Shown here: one piece after another, positions 8,033 to 16,195 of the stretch
Layout: each line of letters opens with the position of its first letter
How positions within the stretch are numbered: the first letter of the stretch is position 1
Assembly: GCF_016598575.1 (NCBI RefSeq)
Contig: NZ_CP066801.1
Location: forward strand, 3,472,001 to 3,536,000
Direction: 5' to 3'
Source of the DNA: Streptomyces sp. HSG2
GTDB lineage: Bacteria; Actinomycetota; Actinomycetes; Streptomycetales; Streptomycetaceae
DNA length: 64,000 nucleotides
Made by a program: the position numbers and the translations under genes
Notes under the pieces: generated by a model
Database searches by the model: none
Seen by the model: the letters and a program-made list of their open reading frames with translations, nothing else
Told to the model about the DNA's origin: nothing

Positions 8033-9408
8033 CGGCGCTGCCCCTGGAAGCACTGGTCGATCCCGTCTGCGGCGTCGTCCGCGAGGTGGGGCCCGTCGCC
8101 ACCCCTCCGGGCGCGCCCGCCCGCTACACCGCGCTCACCGCCGAGATGTCCGACGCCCGCAGACTCGGACTGTGGCCCGCCGACCGCGTCTCCCTCGGCA
8201 CCACCTTCGGCGACCCGGGGCAAGCCCGGACGGCGGCGATAGCCGAGGGCGTGGAGCGCTACTGCGGCAACCGCGTGCCGCCGCCCGGCCACCCCGACGC
8301 CCCTGTGCGGGCCACCGCGGCCGAACTGGCGGCGAAGGGCCTGCGGCTCTACGGCCCGGGCGAACTGCCCGCCTACGCGCCCTGGCAGTACGCGCGCGAG
8401 AAGTTCCCCTACCGCCCGCTCCTGCCCGACACCCCGGCCCTGTGGACCCGCGGCACCGAACTCCTGCCCGACGCGACGACGGAGGAGGTCTGGGCGCCGG
8501 TCGCCCTCACCCACCTCAACTGGCGCCAGGGCGAGCTACGTGGGCTGCCCCGCACCCATCACCTCAACTACGCGGGCATCGCCACCGGCCAGGGCCTGGA
8601 CGACGCCGTGGAGCGGGGCCTGTCGGAGGTCGTGGAACGCGACGCCCTGGAACTGTGGTGGCACCTGGACGGACCGGCGCGCGGCATCGACCCGGCCACC
8701 GTTCCCGGCCTCACCGACGACCTGGCCGGGTCCGCGCTCGACGTGCACATCGTCGAGATGCCCTCGGAGTTCGCCCCCTGCATGGCCGCGCTCGTCCACG
8801 ACCCCCGTCTCGGTGTGTACGCCGCCGGGTTCGCCTGCAAGTACGACCCGGCCGAGGCCGCCCGCAAGGCGGTCCTCGAAGCCGTCCACACCTGGGTGTT
8901 CACCCAGGGTCTGACGGACTCGGACGGCTGGGTCTTCCAGGCCGTCGAGGCCGGTTTGCTCGCCCGGGGCCTCTACCTGGACCACCGCCCGGACGGCCGC
9001 TACCTCGACGCGTGCGGGGAACGGTTCGCACACGTACGGGATCTCGGGGCCCACGTGCAGGTGTGGTTGGACGAACGGATGGCGCCCGAGGCGCGCCGGT
9101 TCACGGATCCCGCTCTCGGCACCGTCTCCGTCCAAGACGTCGCCCCCGGCCACCGAGAGCGCGTGACGGGCGCCCTCCACGAACGCGGCCACCGGATCAT
9201 GACGTTCGACCTCACCACCGAGGACGTGGCCGAGACGCCCCTGCGGGTGGCCCGGGTCCTGGTCTCCGGACTCCTCCCCAACGCCCCTGCGGCCTTCGGG
9301 TACTTCGGATGCCCGCGTCTGGCCGAGGCCGCCGTCGAACGCGGATGGCGCACGACCGCGCCGAGCGCGCCGGAGGACTTCACCCTGGCGCCTCCGCCGC
9401 ACATGTGA
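8029..9408 (+). CDS. YcaO cyclodehydratase
   Basis: A 459-residue YcaO-domain protein. The ATP-binding signatures are EGVERYC (residues 73-79) and SEVVERD (199-205), with NYAGIATGQG before the latter. YcaO enzymes use ATP to turn Ser/Thr/Cys of a peptide into azolines; with a Cys-free substrate the products would be (methyl)oxazolines. The C-terminus is LAPPPHM, proline-rich but not the classical PxPxP tail of azoline-forming YcaOs, so activity may differ. A stand-alone YcaO with a separate E1-like partner is the F-protein dependent arrangement. It is 4-nt coupled to both neighbours. Confidence 0.92.
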   Translation: MTALPLEALVDPVCGVVREVGPVATPPGAPARYTALTAEMSDARRLGLWPADRVSLGTTFGDPGQARTAAIAEGVERYCGNRVPPPGHPDAPVRATAAELAAKGLRLYGPGELPAYAPWQYAREKFPYRPLLPDTPALWTRGTELLPDATTEEVWAPVALTHLNWRQGELRGLPRTHHLNYAGIATGQGLDDAVERGLSEVVERDALELWWHLDGPARGIDPATVPGLTDDLAGSALDVHIVEMPSEFAPCMAALVHDPRLGVYAAGFACKYDPAEAARKAVLEAVHTWVFTQGLTDSDGWVFQAVEAGLLARGLYLDHRPDGRYLDACGERFAHVRDLGAHVQVWLDERMAPEARRFTDPALGTVSVQDVAPGHRERVTGALHERGHRIMTFDLTTEDVAETPLRVARVLVSGLLPNAPAAFGYFGCPRLAEAAVERGWRTTAPSAPEDFTLAPPPHM

Positions 9409-10613
9409 GGCCGGCCGTGGACGACTCTCGCGCGGACCACCGGCGCGCCGACGACGAGGAGACCACCGCGCGGGCCTCCCGCCGCGACGAGTGCGGCGAC
9501 GAGGACGCCTCCGTCGACCTCGTCGCCGCACTGGCCCGCGCCCGCTCCCCGGAGGTCCCCGGCCCCGCCACATCGGCGGGGCCCCCGGGCCGGAGACTGC
9601 CGGGGCCCCCGCGCTCTCTTGCGCCGGGCGCGGGCGCGGGCCTCGACCTGGGCACGTTGCTGCGCCTCTCGCTCGCCGCGTCGGACGCGTCGGGACGGCT
9701 GCGTCCCACCCCCTCCGCCGGGGCGCTGCACCCGGTGGACGCCGAACTCCTCGTGGGCGCCGATTGCTCCCTCCCGGCCGGTCGCTACGCCTACGACCCC
9801 CTGCGCCACCGTGCCCACCGGCTCGGTCGGTGCCCGGACCCCACCTCGCGGGGCGTGCGGGTCGAACTCACCGTCACCGCGCGGCGTACCGTCTCCCACT
9901 ACGGCCACCGAGCCTGGCCGCTCCTGCTGTTGGACACCGGGCACGCCGCGGCGGCGCTGCTGCTCGCGGCGCGGGCGACGGGCGCGGGCGAGCCCGAGGT
10001 AGACCTGGACACCGGCGCCGAGCGTCCGCTCGCCGTCGTGCGCGTCCCGCCGCCGGAAGACTCGGGCCCGCGGGACGGCGCACCGCGCTCGCGCCCCACG
10101 CCCCGGGAACTGCTGGGGCGCCGCAGCGCCCCGCCGCCGCTGCTCGGGAGCCCGCCCCCCGAGGCGCTGCGGGAGATCCTCGCCACCGCCGCGGAGGCCG
10201 GCGGCTCCACGCTGCGCTGGTGTGTCGCCGTGGGCGGGGACCGGCCGGGACTGCTCGAACCCGCCGCCGACGGAGGGGCCCCGCGCCGGCGCGCCACCGG
10301 CGAGGCCCGTCCCACCCTGGCCGTCTGGGCGGCCGGGCAGGCGTGGCTGAGGGACGCGGGCGCCGTCCTCCTCGCCCACGGCTGCCCCGACGACGCGGAC
10401 GCGCCGCACATCCGCCGCGCCCACCTGCGGGCGGGGTTCGCCGTCCACCAGGCCCATGTCGCCGCCCGACGCCACGGGGCGGCGGCACGGCCCGTCGGCT
10501 CCTGGCAGGGGGCGGACCTGGGCGCCGCCCTGGGTGCCGCGCCGGGCCGGGACCGGATCGTCCACGGACTGGCCCTCGGCACCCGACACGCCCACGAGGA
10601 GAGCATCACGTGA
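9405..10613 (+). CDS. SagB/McbC-type FMN dehydrogenase
   Basis: A 402-residue nitroreductase-fold protein. Residues 98-110 (RLRPTPSAGALHP) are the FMN-binding signature of SagB-type azoline dehydrogenases. A later segment, LTVTARRTVSHYGHRAWPLL, matches the family's Lys/Tyr-type catalytic region in outline. It should oxidise (methyl)oxazolines to (methyl)oxazoles. I chose the GTG at 9405, which overlaps the YcaO stop in a GTGA; GTG 9417 is possible. The first about 70 residues are charged and Pro/Gly-rich, unlike the core domain. Confidence 0.8.
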   Translation: MRPAVDDSRADHRRADDEETTARASRRDECGDEDASVDLVAALARARSPEVPGPATSAGPPGRRLPGPPRSLAPGAGAGLDLGTLLRLSLAASDASGRLRPTPSAGALHPVDAELLVGADCSLPAGRYAYDPLRHRAHRLGRCPDPTSRGVRVELTVTARRTVSHYGHRAWPLLLLDTGHAAAALLLAARATGAGEPEVDLDTGAERPLAVVRVPPPEDSGPRDGAPRSRPTPRELLGRRSAPPPLLGSPPPEALREILATAAEAGGSTLRWCVAVGGDRPGLLEPAADGGAPRRRATGEARPTLAVWAAGQAWLRDAGAVLLAHGCPDDADAPHIRRAHLRAGFAVHQAHVAARRHGAAARPVGSWQGADLGAALGAAPGRDRIVHGLALGTRHAHEESIT

Positions 10614-12376
10614 TCGTCCATCCTGAGCTGCGCCGGGCGGCCCGCCCCGCGCGGCGCCTCCTGCTCGCGGCCACCGTCCTCCAGGGCGTTGTCACCCTGA
10701 CCCACCTGGCGCAGGCGGCGCTCCTCGCCTTGGCCCTGGCCGCCCTGGCCCGCGGCGAGACCTCCGGGCTCGCGGCGCCACTGGTCGGGGTGCTCGTCGT
10801 CGTGGCCGCCCGCGCCGCGCTCACCGCCTGGCAACGCGGCACCGCCACCCGTGCGGGAGCCCTGGTCAGGGTCGCCCTCCGTGACGAACTCCTCGCCCAC
10901 CTCGGCCGCCTCGGCCCCGCCCACGCCGCCTCCGCCGCCCACTCGCCCGGCCAGGCCGCCGCCCGCGCCGGCGCGGTCCGGACGACTCTCGTCGACGGTG
11001 TCGAGGGTGTCGACGCCTACGTCTCCCGCTACCTCCCGCAGCTCCTGATCACTCTCACCGTGCCGCCGCTGGTGCTCGCGGGGCTGGCCGCCGTCGAACC
11101 CCTCGCCCTGCTCTGCCTGGTGCCCGCCATCGCGCTGGCCCTCGCGGGCCCCCGCGCCTGGGACCGTCTCCTGGCCCGGCGCGGAAGGGAACACTGGGAC
11201 ACCTACGAGGAGCTGGGTGCCGACTACCTGGAGGCCCTCCAGGGGATGCCCACCCTGCGGGCCGCCGGGGCCGTCGGTCGAACCCGACGGCGGCTGGAGG
11301 AACGGTCGGCGGCGCTGCACAGGGCGACGGTCGCGAAGCTGAGGGTGTCCCTCGTCGACACCGGCATCACGGACCTCGCCGTCCAGGGCGGCACCGTGGC
11401 CGCCGCTCTCCTCGCGAGCTGGTCGGCCGTCGGCGGGTCCACCACCGCCACCGGCACCTACCTGTTGCTGCTGGGCGCCTCGGAGTGTTTCCGACCGGTG
11501 CGCGACCTCGCGCGCGAGTGGCACGCCGGATACCTGGGCGTGTCCGCCGCCGAGGGAATCGCGGCGCTGCGCACCGCCGAACCCGCCGTCGACGACACGG
11601 GACGGATACCCGGCGGCTGGGCCGCGCCGCCCGAACTGCGCTTCGAGAACGTCACCTTCGCCTACGCCGGCGCGACCACGCCTGTCCTGCGCGGGGTCTC
11701 CTTCACCGCTCGCGCCGGACACACGACCGCGATCGTGGGCCCCTCCGGCGCGGGCAAGTCGACGCTCGTCCACCTGCTCCTGCGCCACCACGACCCACGG
11801 GAGGGGCACATCGCCCTCGACGGCCACCCCACCACCGACCACGCGCCGGGCTCCCTGCGAGAGGGCATCGCGGTGGTCTCGCAGGAGACCTACCTCTTCC
11901 ACGCCACCATCGCCGACAACCTGCGCATGGCCCGCCCCGACGCCACGGACGAAGACCTGACCCACGCCGCCCGGACCGCCGGGATCCACGACGAGATCGC
12001 CGCGCTGCCCGACGGCTACGCCACCGTCGTCGGCGAACGCGGCTCCACCCTCTCCGGCGGCCAACGGCAGCGACTCGCCCTCGCGAGGGCCCTGCTGGCG
12101 GACGCCTCCGTGCTCGTCCTCGACGAGGCCACCAGCTCCGTCGACGAACGCCGCGAGGCGGACATCGTCGGCGAACTGGCCCGAGCGGCGGCCGGCCGGA
12201 CCGTCCTGGTGGTCGCCCACCGCCTGGCGGCCGTCCGGGGAGCGGACCACATCGTCGTCCTCGACGGTGGACGCGTGGACGCCGAGGGCGGGCACGCCGA
12301 CCTTGTCGAGGCCGGAGGCGTCTACGCGCGACTGGTCGAGGCCGGTCGGGGACCCGCCCGGGGAGTCGCGGCGTGA
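10610..12376 (+). CDS. ABC exporter half-transporter 1 (CydD-like)
   Basis: A 588-residue half-transporter: about six membrane segments in residues 1-310, then an ABC domain with Walker A GPSGAGKST, Q-loop VVSQETYLF, signature LSGGQRQR, Walker B VLVLDEATSSVDE and VAHRLAAV. The membrane part resembles CydD-type exporters. The GTG at 10610 overlaps the previous stop, with a GAGGAGAG site. It should pair with the next gene to export the mature peptide. Canonical motifs suggest an active ATP site. Confidence 0.88.
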   Translation: MIVHPELRRAARPARRLLLAATVLQGVVTLTHLAQAALLALALAALARGETSGLAAPLVGVLVVVAARAALTAWQRGTATRAGALVRVALRDELLAHLGRLGPAHAASAAHSPGQAAARAGAVRTTLVDGVEGVDAYVSRYLPQLLITLTVPPLVLAGLAAVEPLALLCLVPAIALALAGPRAWDRLLARRGREHWDTYEELGADYLEALQGMPTLRAAGAVGRTRRRLEERSAALHRATVAKLRVSLVDTGITDLAVQGGTVAAALLASWSAVGGSTTATGTYLLLLGASECFRPVRDLAREWHAGYLGVSAAEGIAALRTAEPAVDDTGRIPGGWAAPPELRFENVTFAYAGATTPVLRGVSFTARAGHTTAIVGPSGAGKSTLVHLLLRHHDPREGHIALDGHPTTDHAPGSLREGIAVVSQETYLFHATIADNLRMARPDATDEDLTHAARTAGIHDEIAALPDGYATVVGERGSTLSGGQRQRLALARALLADASVLVLDEATSSVDERREADIVGELARAAAGRTVLVVAHRLAAVRGADHIVVLDGGRVDAEGGHADLVEAGGVYARLVEAGRGPARGVAA

Positions 12377-14172
12377 GCGGCTCCGTCGACACCACGACCA
12401 CCACGACCACCGCGGCCTCTGGCGCCCAGGACGTCTCCGGGGGCGCCGTTCCCCCTGGCGGGGCGCTGCGGGCCCTGTTGCCCGCCCTCGCCGGTCACCG
12501 CGCCATGATGGCGCGCACCTGTGCCGCGGCCGTCCTCGAACAGGGCTCCCTCGTCGCCCTGGTGACGCTCGCCGCGCACATCGTGGGAACGGCCGTCATC
12601 GAGGGGCGCGCCCCCTCGGCCGGCCCGGTGGTGGCGCTCGTCGCCCTCGTGGTCGTCCGTGTCCTGACGACCTGGCGCGAGATGGACCTCTCCCACGACC
12701 TGGCCTACCGGGTCCTTGCCACCCTGCGAGTGCGGATCTTCGACGGGCTGGCCCGAGGGGCGCCGGCCCGGGTCGCCGGGCGCCGCAGCGGCGACCTGGC
12801 GGCCACCGCCATGGCCGACGTCGAGGCCCTGGAGTTCTTCTACGCCCACACCACCGCACAAATCCTGGCCACCGTCGTGGTGTTCGGCGGGTCCTCGGCG
12901 GTGCTGACGGGGGTGGGGCCCTGGCTGACGGCGGTGGTGGCGGCCGTCGCCGCGCTGCTCGCCGCGGCCCCCTTCGCCGAAGCGCGGGCCCGGGCGGAGC
13001 GCGGTGCCCGCACGCGGGCGGCCACCGCGCGGTTGTCGGCCGACACCGTCGAGGCCGTCGACGGACTGCGCGAGTTGCTCGCCTTCGGCCGACTGGCCGA
13101 CCGGCGCCGGTCGCTCGCCGAGCGGGGCCGACAGGTGGGAGCGGCGCAGCGGGCTGAGGCGGTCCGGGAGTCGGTCGCCGCCGGGGTCCGGGACGTCCTC
13201 ATCGTGCTCGCGATCCTCGGCGTGGTCGTGGCGGCGGCCCAGTCCGTCGCCGCCGGACGTTCGCACGGCGCCTGGGCGCCGGCGGCGATGGCTCTGGCCC
13301 TGTCCGTCCTCGGCCTCGTCGCGGAGTCGGCCCGGTCCTTCGGCCAGGCCGTCTCCCTGCGTGCCGCCGCCGCCCGCGTTCGGACCGCCGTCGAGGCTCC
13401 CGCGATGGCCCCGCCGCCCACCGTGCCCCGGCCGCTGCCTCCCGGCCCGCTCGGTCTGCGGCTGAGCGGGGTGACGTTCGACTACGGCGGCGAACCCGTG
13501 CTGAACGGCGTCGATCTGACCGTCGCCGCGGGCGAGACCCTCGCCCTGGTCGGCGTCTCGGGGGCGGGCAAGTCGACCTGCGCCCACCTGATGGCCCGCT
13601 TCTGGGACCCGTCCGCCGGCGCCGTCCTGCTCCTGCCCGCCGACGGCGATCCCGTGGACGTGCGCGACGTGGACGACGCCGAGCTGCGTCGGGCCGTGGC
13701 GCTGGTGGGACAGGAAGCCCCGCTCTTCCACGGCACGCTCGCCGAGAACCTGCGGCTCGGCGCGCCGGAGGCGGGCGACGAGCTGCTCGCGGCGACGGCG
13801 AGGCTGTGCGGTGTGGACCGGGTCGCGCCGATGGACGCCCCGGTCGGCGAGCGCGGTGCCACGCTGTCCGGAGGACAACGGGCCCGCGTGGCCCTCGCCC
13901 GCGCCCTGTTGGTCCGGCCGAGGGTCCTCGTGCTCGACGAGTCCACCGCCCATCTGGACAACACCTCAGACGCCCAGGTGGCCGCCGCGCTTCGTGGGGA
14001 GGGCCGCGCCACCGTGGTGATCGCCCATCGACCGGCCACCATCCGCCGGGCCGACCGCGTCGCCGTGCTGGAGGCCGGTCGGGTCGTGGAGCAGGGGACC
14101 TGGGACGAACTCGCCAGGCGGCCCGACAGCGCTTTGACGCGGGTGTTGACCACGGTTCCCTCACCGGCCTGA
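12373..14172 (+). CDS. ABC exporter half-transporter 2 (CydC-like)
   Basis: A 599-residue half-transporter, coupled by a GTGA overlap to its partner. After a Thr-rich start come about six membrane segments and an ABC domain with Walker [28 protein letters not shown], signature LSGGQRAR and Walker B VLVLDESTAHLD. It completes a heterodimeric exporter that closes the operon and is followed by a terminator-like hairpin. Export of the RiPP is the likely role from position, not from specificity residues. Confidence 0.88.
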   Translation: MSGSVDTTTTTTTAASGAQDVSGGAVPPGGALRALLPALAGHRAMMARTCAAAVLEQGSLVALVTLAAHIVGTAVIEGRAPSAGPVVALVALVVVRVLTTWREMDLSHDLAYRVLATLRVRIFDGLARGAPARVAGRRSGDLAATAMADVEALEFFYAHTTAQILATVVVFGGSSAVLTGVGPWLTAVVAAVAALLAAAPFAEARARAERGARTRAATARLSADTVEAVDGLRELLAFGRLADRRRSLAERGRQVGAAQRAEAVRESVAAGVRDVLIVLAILGVVVAAAQSVAAGRSHGAWAPAAMALALSVLGLVAESARSFGQAVSLRAAAARVRTAVEAPAMAPPPTVPRPLPPGPLGLRLSGVTFDYGGEPVLNGVDLTVAAGETLALVGVSGAGKSTCAHLMARFWDPSAGAVLLLPADGDPVDVRDVDDAELRRAVALVGQEAPLFHGTLAENLRLGAPEAGDELLAATARLCGVDRVAPMDAPVGERGATLSGGQRARVALARALLVRPRVLVLDESTAHLDNTSDAQVAAALRGEGRATVVIAHRPATIRRADRVAVLEAGRVVEQGTWDELARRPDSALTRVLTTVPSPA

Positions 14173-14180
14173 GCGGCCGT

Positions 14181-14214
14181 GCCCCCGGCCCGGGGCTCGT
14201 GTCGAGCCGGGGGC
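14181..14214 (+). terminator. Terminator-like hairpin after RiPP operon
   Basis: Nine-bp perfect arms at 14181-14189 and 14206-14214 (GCCCCCGGC / GCCGGGGGC). It separates the plus-strand operon from the convergent DHFR-like gene. It has no U-run, as is usual in Streptomyces. Confidence 0.65.
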
Positions 14215-14245
14215 AGGGGGCATCTCCTCGAAAGGGAGCCCCGGG

Positions 14246-14845
14246 TCAGCTCTCGGCGCGGGCGGCCCGGTAGACGCACACCTGGGCTCCGGTGGGCGCC
14301 GACTCGGTGGACACCAGCTCGAAGGCGCGCATGCCCCCGTCCACCGGGAAGAGGGACTTGCCGCCGCCCAGGATCACCGGCATCCGCATCAGCCGCACCT
14401 CGTCGACGAGGCCCTCGCCGAGCAGGGTGCGGGCCAGGGTCGGGCTGCCCATGACGAGCAGGGTGCCCTCGCCGCCGGCCTCCCGCAGCCCTCGGACCAG
14501 GGCGAGCGCTTCCGACCCGGGAACCCGGGTGGTGTTCCAGGGGAGTTCCTCGCCGGTGAGCGAATCCGAGACCACGTACTTGGGCATCGCGTTGATCCGG
14601 TCGGCGAAGGGGTCGCCGGCGCGCTCGGGCCAGGCCTGGGACATGGTCTGCCAGGTCCGGCGGCCGAGGAGAAGCGCCTCGGCCGGCTCGACCGCGTCGT
14701 CGAAGGCGCCGCCGACGACGTCGGCGTCGAAGAACGGGTGTGTCCAACCGCCGTGCGCGAAACCGCCGTCGGTGTCCTCCTCGGCGCCTCCCGGGGCCTG
14801 CACGACGCCGTCCAGGCTGATGAATTCGGTGATCACGAGGCGCAT
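14246..14845 (-). CDS. Dihydrofolate reductase-family protein (RibD C-terminal type)
   Basis: A 199-residue protein of the RibD_C/DHFR superfamily. It starts MRLVITEFISLDGVVQAPGG, has LLLGRRTWQTM and ends with the domain's PVILGGGKSLF loop. Such proteins are NADPH-dependent reductases often of unknown substrate and are common in actinomycetes. The start is placed at this conserved N-terminus rather than at 15097, since the upstream reading has no family similarity. It is convergent with the RiPP operon and has no obvious functional link to it. Confidence 0.85.
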   Translation of the reverse strand: MRLVITEFISLDGVVQAPGGAEEDTDGGFAHGGWTHPFFDADVVGGAFDDAVEPAEALLLGRRTWQTMSQAWPERAGDPFADRINAMPKYVVSDSLTGEELPWNTTRVPGSEALALVRGLREAGGEGTLLVMGSPTLARTLLGEGLVDEVRLMRMPVILGGGKSLFPVDGGMRAFELVSTESAPTGAQVCVYRAARAES

Positions 14846-15118
14846 GGCGCGTACTCCATTCGTGTGGCGAGGGTGGTCGCCAGGGGTAGACGGCCGCCGC
14901 CCGGGAAACTCATCGGTGCCGGTCTCGGAGCACCGTCGATCGCCCGACCCCTCCCCGTCCACCCGCCCCGAGAGCGGTGCGTGTCGCGAGAGCCCCGCCC
15001 GCCCGGCGCCGTCCGGCAAGCGACACCGGCCGCGTTGTGGCGATCGCACCGACACCGCCCGCATGGGGGCCGTCCCCCGCCTCGCGATCGCACGCACCGG
15101 ACGCCGTCGCCACGCCCG

Positions 15119-16021
15119 TCAACCCGCCTCGATCTCCCGGGCGCTCGGGTACGACGCCTGCGCTCCCGCCCGGGTCACCGCCCACGCCCCGACACGCGCC
15201 GCGTACGCGGCGGCCTCCTCCAGGCGGGCCCCCGCGCTCAGGCGCCAGGCCAGGGCCGCGGTGAAGGCGTCGCCGGCGCCGGTGGTGTCCACGGCGGCCA
15301 CCCTCACCGGAGGGATCCGTGTCACGCCGTCGGGCGTCGCGACCAGCGCGCCCTCGGCGCCCAGAGTCACCACCACCGAGCGGGCGCCGGTCCCGAGCAG
15401 CCCCCGGGCCCACGCTTCGGGGCCCTCCCCCGCCCGGGCGTCGCCCAGGAGGACCCTCGCCTCGTGTTCGTTGACGATGAGCGGGTCGCAGGCGGCCGAC
15501 ACCTCGCGGGGCAGCGGGTGGGGAGGAGACGGGTTGAGGACGAACCTGCCCCCGGGTGGCAGCTTCCGCACCACCTCCAGGACCGTCTCCGGCGGGATCT
15601 CCGACTGCGCCGAGACCACCCGCGAGGTGCCCAGGAGCCGGGACGCCTCCCGCACGTCACCCGGGGTGAGCCGCGCGTTGGCGCCGGGGGACACCACGAT
15701 GCTGTTGTCCCCGGACGGGTCGACGGTGATCAGGGCCACGCCGGTCGGGGCCCCGCCGACCAGGACCCCCTCCGTGTCGACCCCCGCGGACCGCAGGGAG
15801 TCCAGCAGCATCCCGCCGTGGTCGTCGTCGCCGACCCGTGCCAGCAGGGCCGTCCGGGCCCCGAGACGGGCGGCGGCCACCGCCTGGTTGGCCCCCTTGC
15901 CGCCCGGGTGGACGACCAGATCGGAGCCGAGGACCGTCTCCCCGGCGGCCGGTCGCCGCTCGACGCCAACCACCAGATCGGCGTTGGCCGACCCCACGAC
16001 CAACAGGTCGTACGCGTACAT
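15119..16021 (-). CDS. rbsK: Ribokinase
   Basis: A 300-residue PfkB-family ribokinase. The N-terminal signature is VVGSANADLV with HPGGKGANQAVAAARLG, and the C-terminal catalytic loop DTTGAGDAFTAAL holds the base Asp. It phosphorylates ribose to ribose-5-phosphate in the cytoplasm. It is the last gene of the rbs locus, 174 nt after the permease/binding-protein fusion, and its own GGAAG site precedes the ATG. It may be read from the rbs promoter or a minor promoter in the gap. Confidence 0.92.
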   Translation of the reverse strand: MYAYDLLVVGSANADLVVGVERRPAAGETVLGSDLVVHPGGKGANQAVAAARLGARTALLARVGDDDHGGMLLDSLRSAGVDTEGVLVGGAPTGVALITVDPSGDNSIVVSPGANARLTPGDVREASRLLGTSRVVSAQSEIPPETVLEVVRKLPPGGRFVLNPSPPHPLPREVSAACDPLIVNEHEARVLLGDARAGEGPEAWARGLLGTGARSVVVTLGAEGALVATPDGVTRIPPVRVAAVDTTGAGDAFTAALAWRLSAGARLEEAAAYAARVGAWAVTRAGAQASYPSAREIEAG

Positions 16022-16195
16022 GGATTGTCTTCCCGCTTCCCGTCTCGCTCCGAATCCGCCTCCGCCCGGGGCGGTGCGCGGTCCTCCCGCCTTCGCCGCC
16101 CCGGCGACGAGCCCGACGCCGACCCCGGGCCGGCCCCGAGTCGTCGGTCGGGGTGCCGGCGGCCTTCCCCGGCCTCCGGCACCCCGGGGGTGGGA

